A stretch of 64,000 bases of DNA from Phoenix dactylifera. Lineage: Eukaryota; Streptophyta; Magnoliopsida; Arecales; Arecaceae. This document shows positions 24,810 through 38,000 of the stretch, one piece after another (position 1 is the stretch's first letter; each line of letters starts with the position of its first letter). The translations under genes and the position numbers were made by a program. The notes under the pieces are model-generated. The model was not told the DNA's origin. It saw only the letters and a list, made by a program, of their open reading frames with translations, and did no database searches. The DNA lies in assembly GCF_009389715.1 (NCBI RefSeq), contig NC_052394.1:22012899-22076898 (forward strand). The letters run 5' to 3'.

Positions 24810-25294
24810 TGTCACGCCTGAGCCCGCTATCTGGGTCGGTCAGGTGACACAGCTGCATAATCCCTGAAGTGATGCCCTAGAGATCATGCAAAGCCTTAGA
24901 TGGATAATTTTTAAATAATTCCATAAATTTAGATCAACAATTAATAATCAATTAATCCAACTAAATAAAACCACTATGATTAAATAACCAACTTGTTCAA
25001 TTATAAAATTTTCATATATTCATTGGTATCAAAAAAATAGAATAAATTAACTAACTAATTAATAACTCTGTTCTACCCATTTGAAACTACGCATTATGTG
25101 ACTCTGAAACAAAAATATAAGAGGTGGATATTAGCTTTTCCATTCTAGTAAGAGTCCCCCACCGCCACACCAAAAATAAATAATAAGGAAGATAACCAGA
25201 TAAATAATACTAGATAAAATAATTACCATAACGATATTCAAAAAGCTCATTCAAAGTAACATGCACATAAGTCATCAATGTCCATCTTATCAAA

Positions 25295-25412
<118 letters not shown>

Positions 25413-25812
25413 TAATCATGTCATGCCATCAGTTTCTTATTATCTTAAATTCCAAGTTTAATAGCAATTATTTCTCCGGCTTTGGATAAAACAAGATCAT
25501 ATCCCGATAACAAAGTTTCCATGCATAAACCCGTAGAGACTATCTTATGATGAGGTTAGTCCAAACCACTTCTTATCCATCTGATTTTACATATCATATT
25601 TGTCAACTCAATTTTAATTACACATGTACTTCTTACAATTTCAAGGTAAATATAATCATAGTTCATATAATCATATCTTCAATAATTGGTATCCACATAT
25701 AATGAACATATAAGTATGTCCATACCGGAAATCATATAAAACATATCATTTTATGCAAAACCAAATCTACTGTTACCAATGCAAATCCAACGGTATAAAT
25801 CAATAAACATAT

Positions 25813-25814
<2 letters not shown>

Positions 25815-25898
<84 letters not shown>
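25815..25898. repeat. Compound (AC)n(AT)n microsatellite
   Basis: About 26 AC units run directly into about 16 AT units; the array lies inside the putative solo LTR. Confidence 0.97.
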
Positions 25899-25901
<3 letters not shown>

Positions 25902-26627
25902 TGATCATATATAGAAATTCTTAACTCTATTGAAGACAAACTCAAATAACCCGCTTTACGATCTATGAGCTGGGGTATAGAGTACCCTGCTGAAGGCTGC
26001 CACAGAAGATTCAAAGAAGAAAAATTACAAGAAAATCTCTATTGAAAGAAGATGCAGGAAAACAAACGTTCCCACATTCCATCCGGTTCAGCAAATCGAC
26101 CCAGGTCATCTATTTTAACCTGCCGCTGTTAAATCCAGTTCAACCAAATTAACCTGCTGCCAAAAAAGTAATCTTATTCAAATGTGAAAATATTACATTC
26201 TCGCCAAAAGTTTTGAACCATCAACAAGATGCATTTGGGCAAGACGCATCAATGCACATATTTTCTTTTTCTTATTGTATAACAAATCTACGTCTATCAT
26301 CCCAGACCATCACCTGTAATGCAACAGCCGCTTAATTTTCCCCAACCAAGAGATCACAAATGCTGAGAACCTTGTGCCATTTTGACTCTTAAGAGAGAAG
26401 TCATATCATGTCTGTCTTTGCATTGTGGCAAATAATTTCAACTATGATCAGAATCAAAACTCTCTCCCAAACATTTGGGAATGAATGTGCTTTCCTGGTT
26501 AAATATACACATTACATACATCAGAGCTTTGAGCACAAGTTGTCACAGTAAATGGATAAAATTTACATCTCCACCCCATAACCATTATCAGATACAAATG
26601 GAGGTCAGAAACCCCCACCTCCACTCT

Positions 26628-29600
26628 TCAAATGGCATAAATTGGATTAATATCAGAGTCTGAAATATCAGAATTGGGATGCCATGAGTACGAGCCGCTT
26701 CTCCTTGATGACTTTTGCCTCTTCCTGATCCCTCGGATGCGCTTTGATTTTACCACATAATAAGTCATGGTCCCAAGAACCCCAGCCATTATCACACCTC
26801 CTATCAATGTAACAAGTATTGCAGCCCACTGGACATGGCGACCGACTACAATATAAGAGGAGGCAATGAAAGCAACTGTGGTGCACACTGAAGCCAACCA
26901 CATCAATTTGTTAATCACCCCCACAACCCTCCTCTCGGACTTTGTCTCGCCCCTTACAATTGTTATCTGCACCACCACCACTGCCAATGATGTGAACAGC
27001 GCTATAGCATTAGAGATGAAAAATATCCTGAAGGAAGGAGCATGAACAGCTACTGCTACTCCATCATCTTCATTTCCACCTGGCACGGTGAAGATAGCTG
27101 CAAATGCCACTGTGGCAAAGAGCACAGCGACCACTGTTACAGAATTTGTGGCGTTATTTATGCCCTCCCTATGTAGTTTCCTGAGCTCCTTAGCTATCCC
27201 ATACACATTTTTATTTGTTTTTCTAGTTTGCTCCAGTTGGGTGTGAACATCTTTCTTGATTTCTGTAACAGTCTTCCGAAGCTCATCTCGAGGCTGATTT
27301 AATTCATTAGCTCTGACTGCACCATAGCGAGACAAACACTCTTTAATCTCTGCAGACTCTTCAGAGAGAGGAAGCCCTTCTGCAATATCAAAGGCAGTCT
27401 TATGCTCTCTTGTCAATGCATTCACATGTGTGTCTGGTAGGAGCAATAGCTCATTGACTATCTGCAAAGAAATGAGAGAGATAAGCTTCGCAAGATGACA
27501 GCAAATAAATTTCAGTTGAAGCTATTAGATCCCCCATGGGACAATAGAAACACTCTATATATACAATGAAAAGATGGGAGAAAATGAACAACAATGAGAA
27601 CAAATGAGAAGAATAAAAGTAAAACCCTGGTGGTTTTTGTTTCATAACAGAGGATGCAAACAAGTAATAAAAAGAATCCCAAAGCACCTAGTTCGATAGA
27701 AAAAAAATGCTTCATGTAAAAATAGCTCAATAACCATACAAATTATAAGAAAAGGTCCAACAACCATCAACAAGCCTTGTCCCATTCATATTGCATCAGC
27801 CCACAAATCAAGATATGATCTGAGTTGGGGAATATTTTTAAGATAGGCTATTAATTTGGCATCAGCGCTGGATCTCCTTGAACTGGTTTGGAAGACTAGA
27901 ACACCTAATCAATCCATCATTGGACAAGATAGTGCTTGGCATAAAACTGCTAAGAGACAGATGACAAATATAGAGGCCTGGATTGGGAAAAAGCCTAGAA
28001 AGATGAAGAAGACAAGGTTTGATATTACAAGGAACACACTCATCTTTCAAGGCACAAATGATGAATCAAAGGGCCAATCAGTAACATATTTTAAATAAAA
28101 AGAACAAAGTTTCAAAAGGTACCAGAAGTGGAGATAAATTTTCTAGATGTTTTTGTTAGGGCCGCTAGTTTTTCTTTTTTGCTTTTGTTTTTTGCTAAAA
28201 CTGAGGGCTATATGTATCCAGATGTTCATATGTACCAATTACAATATCTGCATTCTCCAATATAACCTTGTAGATAGGGAAACTCACCTTTGCTTTATTT
28301 GATGTGTGGTCAATTTCAAGTTAATGCTTCGCTACATATTCTCATCAGCAGATAGCTTAATTAATAAAAGGGTCCAGGAAGGAAGTTATCGAAATAATTT
28401 CATCATTCCCCTGACCCGTACAAATTTTACTATCATTTACTTTTTAAAAAGATTTGTCAGATTATAAATTTTAAAATGTCACAGTATCAAGAAGCAATGA
28501 GAACACACAGATAATATCGCCAAAAGATGCATTGAAGATCCAAGGCAAAATGAAGTGTGAGAACTATGTAAGATGGTTGGGCAAAACTATATAGGCCAGA
28601 CACCTTTTATCCTTCTTCAATCTACTATTTTGCATCAGAATCCTTTTCATCATGTACTCAATAAAGGGGAAACTAGTATACATTTTAATACGCTACTCTT
28701 CTATAGTGGACTTTGGCAGAAAAGGAAGATGTTACAGCTATCAATAGGATGGAATCAAATAAACAAGCAATTCATAAATTATCATATAAATTATCATTAT
28801 TTTCTTAAAACCATATTATTTCTTGAATGCCAACAAGAAGTATCAAAGATAGGGGAATAAAAATGGTTGCATGAGCACCAATCATAATCTGGATATTGGA
28901 TGTTGGGATCCACTATGATCCTTCATTGACACAAGCATTAATAGGATATGTGAAATACCAACAATGAGCATCAATAAGCTTTACCTCTGCTCGCTTTTTC
29001 CTTGTTGCCACGTGTAAAGCAGTGTTGCCAGATCTGTCTGGTAGCATCACAATGGCTGGATCAGCATCCACAAGTGCTTTAACAACATCACAGTTTGTTC
29101 CTTTTACAGCCATGTGCAAAGCAGTCTGGCCTTTTTTATCAGTCCTACGAGCTAGCTGTGGGTCATTATCTAGCAATGATTTTACAATTTCTGCATGTCC
29201 TTGTCGAGCTGCAAAATGCAAAGCATTTTTCCCATTGGTTTTAGCCAGCTCAACCAAGCCAAAATCCTGAGCTAGTAACTGCTTGACCACTTCAGTGTGG
29301 CCCCTTGTTGCTGCAGATATAAGGGGAGTTGAATTTGAGGGACCAAATGTTTTGCTGAGTGTTGGGTCATGATCCAAAAATACCTGCACAATGGCTGTAT
29401 AACTTTAGTTAGTTACAGTTCTATCATTTTGCTCTGAACCAATAAAACAAGAACACAAATCTCCAAAATCTCAACAGATGAACTTCAGTGATGAAATAAG
29501 CAATAAACTGACACATGAATGTTAGGAGCGCCAGGAGGAGGGACATGCCTGGGTTCATATGGTAATTTGCTACCCTGAAAACCAGTATGTGCATGTCCAT

Positions 29601-31789
29601 GTGTATGATCAAAATTGCATAAGATTTTATTTCACAGATGACAACAACAGCAACAACAAGAAGAAGGTTTCCGGTAATTCCTTAATACAGTTGAAAAATC
29701 AAGTAAAATCCAAATTTACAAGTCTGACAGCACCTAGGTGCTCAATCTTGACCTGCTCTTCAGTGTAGTACTAGACCTCAGGAAGCTTTCAACAATTTTG
29801 TCAAACTTGGGACCCATATTTGAAGATGGGCAAATAATTTTTATCACAATATGCACCTTTGCCTATTGCCATCCATGATATCATACTAAAAATCAAAGGT
29901 AAGTTTACAGCTCCTAAGCCACAGGGAGAAAATAGGACTATACAAGACTATTGTTGCATAAAACACAACAGGCTTCTTAATGCAAAAACTATAAAAACAA
30001 AACCACTGAAAACTCACACAAGTTCCAGAACGGAATCAGAAAATCAAATTCACCATGCTGACAAGTTAAGTGACAATTGAGACCTTCAAGCATCAACTGG
30101 GCTGCAACTAAGTTACCTGGTCCTCTCTAAATAAAGGAATTAGAGTGATAAATAATTACTTGTAGGAAAGAATGTAGAAATTATTGTCATCATTTGCATC
30201 CCTAGATTTCATCAGCAAAAGTGGGTAAAAAGTCACATAAGGAAAATGAGACCCTTATGATCTGTTTTGATCTCTGCTGCTTTCATGTAAACTGAAAACA
30301 CTCTGAATATATGTACTCAAATTTCCTAAATACCTGTTTGAAATCAAAATAGAAACCCCATTATAAGATTCAGAAGTTCCACCTATGGCTTACCTATCGA
30401 CGGCAAGAAACCAGCATCCTAGTAAAACTACAGAAGGTATTTGGCAACTTCTATTTAAAACTACATAAACTTACAAATACATTGTTAGAATAAAGCAATG
30501 TGGAAGCTATTAAGTAGCAAGAGCTTCATTAGCACAACAAGAAAAAATTAACATATAGAGCCCTCCTCAATCTTATATAAGACTGCTCCAATGCTTCAGA
30601 TTAAAACCAATTAGTTATTTCCAGCTTCTGTATCTAGCCCCATGACTTCAAAGAAAAGTTACTTCAGTACTAAATTGATTCAACATAGTAGATGCAACCA
30701 AGCAATGATTTGGCGGACATACACAAGTAAATAATTTTCTGAAATTAAAAACTGAATTTCTTCACTTATTTAATTGAAATGATTTTTGTAACTTGGAAAT
30801 CTAACTGAAATAATCACTCTTCCTATATCAAACAACGCACACTTTGTTATCAAATGATTCAAGAATTTTCTCCCTACTTGTATAGGAAAAAAGGATGCCA
30901 GACTTTTTTTTTTTAACAGAAGGAAAAAGGCAGCCATGCGTACAGAATCAGGACAAACATGGCAACTTATTATTTTTAAAAAAAAAATCAAGATCTAATC
31001 TTTTAGCTTTTTTTTTCTCCTCAATAAGATCAGCTTGTCCATAAGGTGAAACACATAATAACAATCAAGTAATCATGCATCCCTAAGTGCTGGCTTTCTG
31101 ATAAAGATCAAAAAGGAAGAGCTAAAGACGGATAGACCAAACTCTGGAACAGTTACTTAATACTAAACAAGTAAGTACTTGAGAGGAAAAAAAGACAGAG
31201 CCTCACCTTGGTGCCCTTCTCTCACGGCCACATGAAAGGCATCATAGCCCGACCTATTCTTGCTCGAGATGCTCTCCCTATCCGAATACTTGAGCAGCTC
31301 CACCACCACGTCGAGATGCCCCTTCTCCGCCGCGATGACCAGCGCCGTCTCCCCGACCTCGTTGGTCTCGTTGACGAACTCGGCCCCCTCCGCAGTCCCT
31401 GTCATCTCGGTATCGATGTCCCTCAAAATCTGCCTCACGGCCGCTAAATCCCCGCGCTGCGCCGCCAGATGGAGCTCAGTGTCGTTGCGCCGCCCAGTGA
31501 CCTGCTTCACATACTTCTTCTTCCCAACCTGGTCGATCCGCTTCCCCGAATTCGACAACACAAGCGCCGGCGCCGCCGCCGGCGACGGCAGCGCCGACGT
31601 GGAGGGGTTACAGTTCTGGTCGGGGCTGAGGCTCGCGGACCCCATCTCCAAATTTCTCTCTCCTCCTGCATCAAAAAAGAAGAAGAAGAAGAAGAAAAAA
31701 AAAATCACATTTTTGAATCAAAATTACACCAAAAAAAAATCGTAGAATTGGACAGTGGAATCACCTTTCTCGATCTCGAGCCCCATCAT
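26628..31789 (-). CDS. ITN1: ITN1-like ankyrin-repeat protein with PGG membrane domain
   Basis: Minus-strand gene. Exons in coding order: 31789-31765, 31665-31207, 29394-28985, 27461-26628; all introns are GT-AG and the frame joins, giving 575 residues. From the inner ATG at 31645 the product is 560; Arabidopsis ITN1 is about 590. Counted from 31645: Ser/Pro/Ala-rich leader, ALVLSNSGKR at 27-36, YVKQVTGRRNDTELHLAAQRG, then ankyrin repeats over about 54-316 (signature words ETALVIAAEKGHLDVV, TPLISAATRGHTEVV, NALHFAARQGHAEIV, TALHMAVKG, TALHVATRKKRAEIV). The PGG domain follows, with GINNATNSVTVVAVLFATVA at 383-402 and FTVPGG ending at 412, and four membrane helices near 388-406, 428-450, 466-488 and 496-520. 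ITN1 is a plasma-membrane protein linked to salt/ABA-dependent ROS responses. The upstream exon adds MMGLEIEKGGERNLE, in frame. Confidence 0.9.
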
Positions 31790-31983
31790 TCTTCTCCACA
31801 GCGTGAGCGAATCCTAATATTCCAAACCCTAGCGGAGCGGGGAGCCGTGATTGGGATCGGTAGCTCCAGGGTTCTTTAAGGGGAGTGAGGGAGAGGTACG
31901 GGACAAGAGGAGGAAGGAGGGAGGAAGGAGAGAGGATGGAAAAGTTTTTGGTACACTCGCGAAGTCCCTTTTCTCCCTTCACA
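31790..31983 (-). promoter_or_regulatory. 5' leader/promoter-proximal region of the ITN1-like gene
   Basis: Purine/pyrimidine-rich leader on the minus strand, with a GGGAGGAAGGAG repeat (plus-strand view) at 31909-31932 and no clear TATA box. A stop in the same frame upstream of 31789 shows that the ATG at 31789 is the first in-frame start in this exon. Confidence 0.45.
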
Positions 31984-32067
31984 TTAATTAACTATTAATA
32001 TGTGATTTTAGCTGTTAAATAGGTGTTTAGAGGGATAAGACGCCGCCAGGCCTACCAGATTATATTA
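31909..32067. repeat. Local duplication, copy 1 (ITN1-like promoter region)
   Basis: Begins GGAGGAAGGAGGGAGGAAGG and ends near GATAAGACGCCGCCAGGCCT then ACCAGATTA. It pairs with 33402-33555, which begins with the same 20 bases and ends GATAAGACACCACCGGGGCC then ACCAGATTA. The centres are diverged. Confidence 0.65.
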
Positions 32068-35000
32068 GATAATTAGGATGAGATCACTTAATTAGGAGCG
32101 GGGTCACGTAAGGTCGTCGTTTTTTCCACCGAAGAAGCCGTTGTTTAGGTCGAGCTCCGGGAATGTCCGCAAGATTTGTTAATTAATCTAATGACATCAT
32201 ATACAAAATTCCTCTGCGGCAACATTGCTTCACCAAGAAGTTCTCGTCTGATGTGGCAGGGGATGATTGGTATGCGATTTAGATGTTGCGGGCCATGTCG
32301 ACGTCACGTCGGATGGGGAATATGGAGGTGTGGCGTAGTATTTGCGATCGTATACATTAGTCAATGAAGCAGTAAAACAGTCGAATGTGCCGTCTGGACC
32401 TAAAGGAGATCATGTGCTTCAAATCCAACGACGTAATAGGTTTCTCATTTGGACTTGGCCATTTTGGAAAAGGTAGCATTTGAGGATGTTTTGATAGGAT
32501 GAGCTCTGTTTTTTTGTGGAATCGATCACATCTGCTTGCCCTAAAGTGCTTTCTAACAAACTTTACACTTATTTCCTTCTCCGATTGGTACGAGCTTTTT
32601 GACCGACGGGGATATTGTAGCTTCTTTTCCAACTTAGGATCTATTTGGATATTTCTACGATAATTTTCAAGAGCTTGCCAAAATCGGTCTTGTGGGCCCT
32701 AGAAAGAAAAAGAAGAGACTCATGGATTCGGATCAAAAAAGTATTGTATTGATATGAGTCATGCTCAAATAGATGTTTTAGTCCATAAATCATATTCTTA
32801 AACCGACAAGGCAAAGAGACTCATGGATTTGCACTGAACTAGACATGCAAATTATAAGTTACCCATGATTCATGGAATGACTTGTGAAGCAATGATTCTT
32901 GCAGCAGATATATACATGGTGCATTGTGTAATATAAGGAACTTGATGTATCATGATCGGTCACACGAGCCGTGAATGGCCTGTGATTTAAGAATGATCCT
33001 CTCCACCCAAACTAAAAAAATCCAGACTCGTTTAAGAGAAGGAATATTACGGCTCTTAACTAGTATTGACACAAAAGGCACCAACCTTAGGAAAAATGTA
33101 ATATAATATCAGAATTTTTATTAGAAGCTTGGTTTTAAAACCTTTTCTATTTCCCGTGCTCTCGAAGGACTGATTACCTTCGCTCAGAGCTGAGTCTTAT
33201 GGTGTTTAGTACCGAAGCAGAACTTTTTGGTTTCCACTTCTTAATAATACACTAATGGATCATAAGTTTAGTATTCTAATCAGGCTATAAGATGGTGGCG
33301 ATGCAGCAGAGGATTTTGAATTTCTTGTTAGAAACTTCGTGGGTGCTTCATAGACTGTGACAAATTCCATTTGAATTTACTAGTGGCACTAGATTTCCAT
33401 GGGAGGAAGGAGGGAGGAAGGAGAGATTCTAAAACGGCTCAATTTTCTCCTAATTGTCCTTTTTCTAATATTTAATTAATATTAAGAATTTCAATTCTAG
33501 TTAAATATTATGGCAAGGGGGCGATAAGACACCACCGGGGCCACCAGATTAGATCACAAGCTTAGTTTCAGGCTCTTACATTTGTATTTTTTTTTCATAT
33601 GTCATGGTTTAGGTCTGGAATGTAGACAATTTGACATAATCATACAAAAGAATATTAATGGAGTAAGGTCTCAGGGCTTCTGCTATATGTACATGGATAG
33701 TTCTCTTGTCATATGGCATAAAGGAATTGGCACAATTTATAGGAATTAGGATTCACTGCTATACATGGAATCAATTAATTATGATATTACCAACTTAGCA
33801 TTTGTAGTTTCGATGAACTTTTCATGTGTGCATAAAAGACCCCCAAAGCAATTTCCATATTAATGATATGGTGTCTTTATCATTCATTAGACATTTTGGC
33901 AATGATGTTAAGAGAATATTTCATTGTGTTGGATGCAATAGGGATTGTGTGCTTTGACATTAGCTTTATCAGAATTTTTCTCATCATATTTGAACAATAA
34001 ATGGCTTCATTGTTTTGGGAGAGGTAGCAAAGCAAAGAGGTTCTTTAGAAGCAAAACAATGATAAATCCATGTTCTTTTGAAATTGATCGCATCTAGGAT
34101 GGACTAAAGTTTTTTGAAGGTATCTTTTAATTCTATTACATTGTGAAGATTAAAGCCACAAGGCCAGATTTTCCCACATGACATTCGATGTTTTACGAGG
34201 TGATTGTTGTTATTCAGGTAATCTATGCGATTCGATGTTACGAGGTGATTGTTTTGATTCTTGTGATCTATCTGATTCATAAATACAACACCATCCCTAA
34301 GGCACCATGCCAAGTTTGACATTTAACTGCGTGATGAGATCAAGCATACTTGGCCGGCCACTTCCATGATTATAATTCACTTCATGAACAAAATCGCACT
34401 TTTGAACCAATTATCCTATCCACTTGCTGCTTGTTTCATGGAAGCAAACACATAGTAATACTCTCAAAACTTAATTCAATAGTCTTGTGATTTTTAATCT
34501 GTGCCATCTTACTGGGTATCTCATTATTAAATTTCGCACCATGTCAGCAATAGAAAATATCAAAAATCAATCAGTTGTATTTAAGATGATCAAATTTAAT
34601 TATATTAGAGAATAGACACTAGGAACTTTTTCACAACCCCGGTAGTAGGTTTTCTGATACTAAGAATATGGGTGATGCTTTTGGGATATATGTTTTTTTA
34701 TACTTCCTCCAATTTATTAGAGAGAGAGAATAAGTGCGTTTCCGTTGCAACTTAAGCTTAATGACATCTAAAAAAAGATTTAATTTCCTAATAACATCTA
34801 TAATTTGCCGCTGCTCTCAGCCTCATCTCGAACCGCTCGGTTACCAAAACTTTAACAAAGCATGCGTTGCACTCGGCGCCTCGACGGATGGGAGGATGCC
34901 GCTGTTACCAGCCATCCGAAACGCCCGCCCGGGAATCGTAACGGCGCTCACGGCTCCTTTCCCGAAACGGCGGCCGATGTCGCTCTTTTACCACGGCCTC

Positions 35001-35070
35001 CTCCTCCTGCTCGGTTCTCTCGCTCTCCCCAAAGACGCTACGCCTCGGAAAAATCCTCGCGAGAGCAGAG
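31984..35070. other. Spacer between divergent ITN1-like and pectate lyase genes
   Basis: The two genes are transcribed away from each other, so both promoters lie here. The stretch contains the paired duplication (31909-32067 and 33402-33555). The last 250 bases, CG-rich, are the probable pectate lyase leader. No other coding region was recognised; open frames at 34734-35132 and 34862-35194 are in other frames than the pectate lyase start. Confidence 0.5.
33402..33555. repeat. Local duplication, copy 2
   Basis: Diverged partner of 31909-32067, 1.3 kb further from the ITN1-like gene in the same orientation. Confidence 0.65.
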
Positions 35071-38000
35071 ATGGTGGCTTTTCCTTACGCTCATGTGGAC
35101 AAGAGCCTGCGAGCCCTTGCCGGCCAGGCTGAGGGCTTCGGCCGGCACGCCATTGGAGGCCTGCATGGAGCTCCCTATCACGTCACCAGCTTAGCCGGTA
35201 GGATTTCAACTCATGCTTTGGGTTAGAGTTTTGAATGTGGTTTGTGTTCTTTTACGTACGCACTCTTGCTAATGATTGCTCATATGAATTGTAGCATTGA
35301 TATTTTTTTTCTGAGACATGTTCTGCGGTCTGCTTAAATGAAACAGTGAAAAAAAAAAAAAGAACAATGAGGCCACACTTACCCCAATGAGTCATGCAGC
35401 TGGGGAGGAAAATCTTCGGATTTAGGCTAATTCTTTTTCTTGGAAGATGTTGACACTCTCGCCAAAAGTGTTTCTTTCCAGGATTATCTCCTATTATTTT
35501 GTAAATAGCTTTTTCTTAGAATCTCCAAAGAAGTCCTTAAATGAGGTTTAGACCGTCTCTATTTAATCTGTGGCATTTAAATTTTCTAGAAAAAATGTGT
35601 TATAATAAGTAAGAGATAGTTACAGATTTATAAATGAATATCTTCATTTTCTGATCTATGGCTAGATAACCTTGATTTGCTAAAAAGTAAATACCTAGCT
35701 TGTTCATGATGAAAGCTTGCTTGGTCACTATTCTGAGAAATGGAAAGGTTGTCTCCTCTATCACAAAATCTAAAGATCGTAGAGACAGCAACATGCTATT
35801 GCTTGCTTCGAATATTGGAGTGCATTAAAATCTCAATGCTGATGGTTGATCTTGTGCTGTAGAAAATAGACTTTTTCCCTTATCAGCTTGCAACTACTGC
35901 ACATGAAATCTCGTCTGAGAGAGAAAGTGTTCATCATCATTTTGGATGAAAACATGTATGTACATCATCATTGATATATTCACAAAATTGGCAATGATCA
36001 TGAAGTTTGGTGCATGGATATTACATTGTAAACATAGTCGACTAGCTAGCCTTGTTCTGAATTAAGTGGAACTATTTCCCACTGTTGCTAGCTATTACTA
36101 TACTATACTTTTCTGTAATTTCCAGCTAATTCTGATCCTGTATCACAATTTTCAACCATGTTATATATTATGTCTTCTACTCCTCTTTGTCCATTTGACT
36201 CCAACTGAGTAGATTGCCTACTAGGGCCTCCTGAGATTTTGTTGCTTCTACCGCTTCTTCACCAAATGTCCTCAATGTGCAACTCTCGTAAATCTTGAAG
36301 TGTTCGAATTTCTAGCTTTATTATTTCTTGTTCTTATCATACATTCACTTCAGTGATCTCATCTCTTTTGTGGTTTGATTTTGGTTATCGCCCAACTTGT
36401 TAATCATTTTATGATAAAATCCTCACTTATTAATCTGAACAACATTACGAGCCCTTTTTTGCAGTAAAGAAAAGGCCCATAATATTGTTCAGATTAAAAA
36501 GTTGGGCCCTACTGTTGCCTTGCAAATTTTCCCCTCAGAATCTGAGTAAGTGTTCATATATCGATCACATAGCACCCAAACAAAGCACCACTCCTATTCT
36601 TTCATAATATTTTGATTCTGCCTTTTCTATTCCTGTCTACAATGAACTATGATAACACCTATACACATACAAATGCCCATGCATACATGCATGAATGCAC
36701 AGAAAGATCTTGTTCTGGTATCTGTCGACCATAGACTCTCTGAAGGAATCCTCTTATCAATTTTATATTCTGAAACAAATCATATTCCACGTAGTATGTT
36801 TTTGAATTTGGCTTAAAGATCCAAATCCTTCTGTTATGCACATTTCTTGCTTTTGGTTGCCAATGTTCAGAACTCATATTCCCGTATTTTGTTCTTCTGA
36901 GATGCTTCTCTTATCATATTATAGTTTGTGATAGTGATATTCAATATTTCTTCTATATATTCTTTTGTGGATTATGCATCAAGTCATGATAAAAGTCCTG
37001 CCTTTTCTGTTTGTGCAGATGATGGATGTGGTTCACTTCGTGAAGGATGCCGTAGAAATGAACCACTATGGATCATTTTTGAAGTTTCAGGAACCATTGA
37101 ACTTTCATCAGACTTGAGGGTGTCTTCATATAAAACAATTGATGGTCGAGGGCAGAAGGTTAAATTGGCTGGCAAGGGTTTACAGTTGAAAGAGTGTGAG
37201 CATGTCATTATATGCAATTTGGAATTTGAGGGTGGTAGAGGGCATGATGTTGATGCAATTCAGATAAAGCCCAAATCAAGGCATATATGGATAGACCGCT
37301 GCAGTTTGCATGATTACGATGATGGACTCATCGATATTACTCGTGAAAGTACCGATATAACTATTTCAAGGTAAATGAGAAGCAATTTTCGAAACGGTCG
37401 AGTGAATTTTTACTATTAAGATTGTCAAATCTGTCGAAACAGGATAGGATATGAATATTGCCTTCAGTAGAACTAGACTTTGTAAAGTGTTACTTGGTAT
37501 GTCCATAAATAGGTAGTTCAAAAATTCGGTCGTTATTATATAAGTTCTAAGTAGCACAAGAAGGTTTAGTCTACAGTTGATAGCTTTAATGTTTTTATTA
37601 GTGGACATAATCCATTATCATGTGTATGAACAGATGTCGCTTCTAAGTGCTAACTAACACAAGAAGGTTTAGTCTACAGTTGATAGCTTTGATGTTTTTA
37701 TTAGTGGACATAATCCATTATCAGGTGTATGAACAGATGTCGCTTCTCGGCGCATGATAAAACAATTCTTATCGGAGGAAGTAGCAGTAGCATCTCCGAT
37801 AGATGCATCCGTGTGACAATTCATCACTGTTTTTTCGATGGAACCAAACAGCGACATCCTCGTGTTAGATTTGGCAAAGTGCACCTCTACAACAACTACA
37901 CCAGAAACTGGAGCATATATGCTGCTTGTGCTAGTGTAGAATCACAGGTCTATGCAAATTTGAGATATTCAAATCCATTGCTTTTGAAAACTAAGCATTC

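Noticed and set aside
32644-32785. Possible 140-bp MITE with ATCTATTTG / CAAATAGAT ends
   Set aside because: Only nine complementary bases and no duplicated target; too weak.
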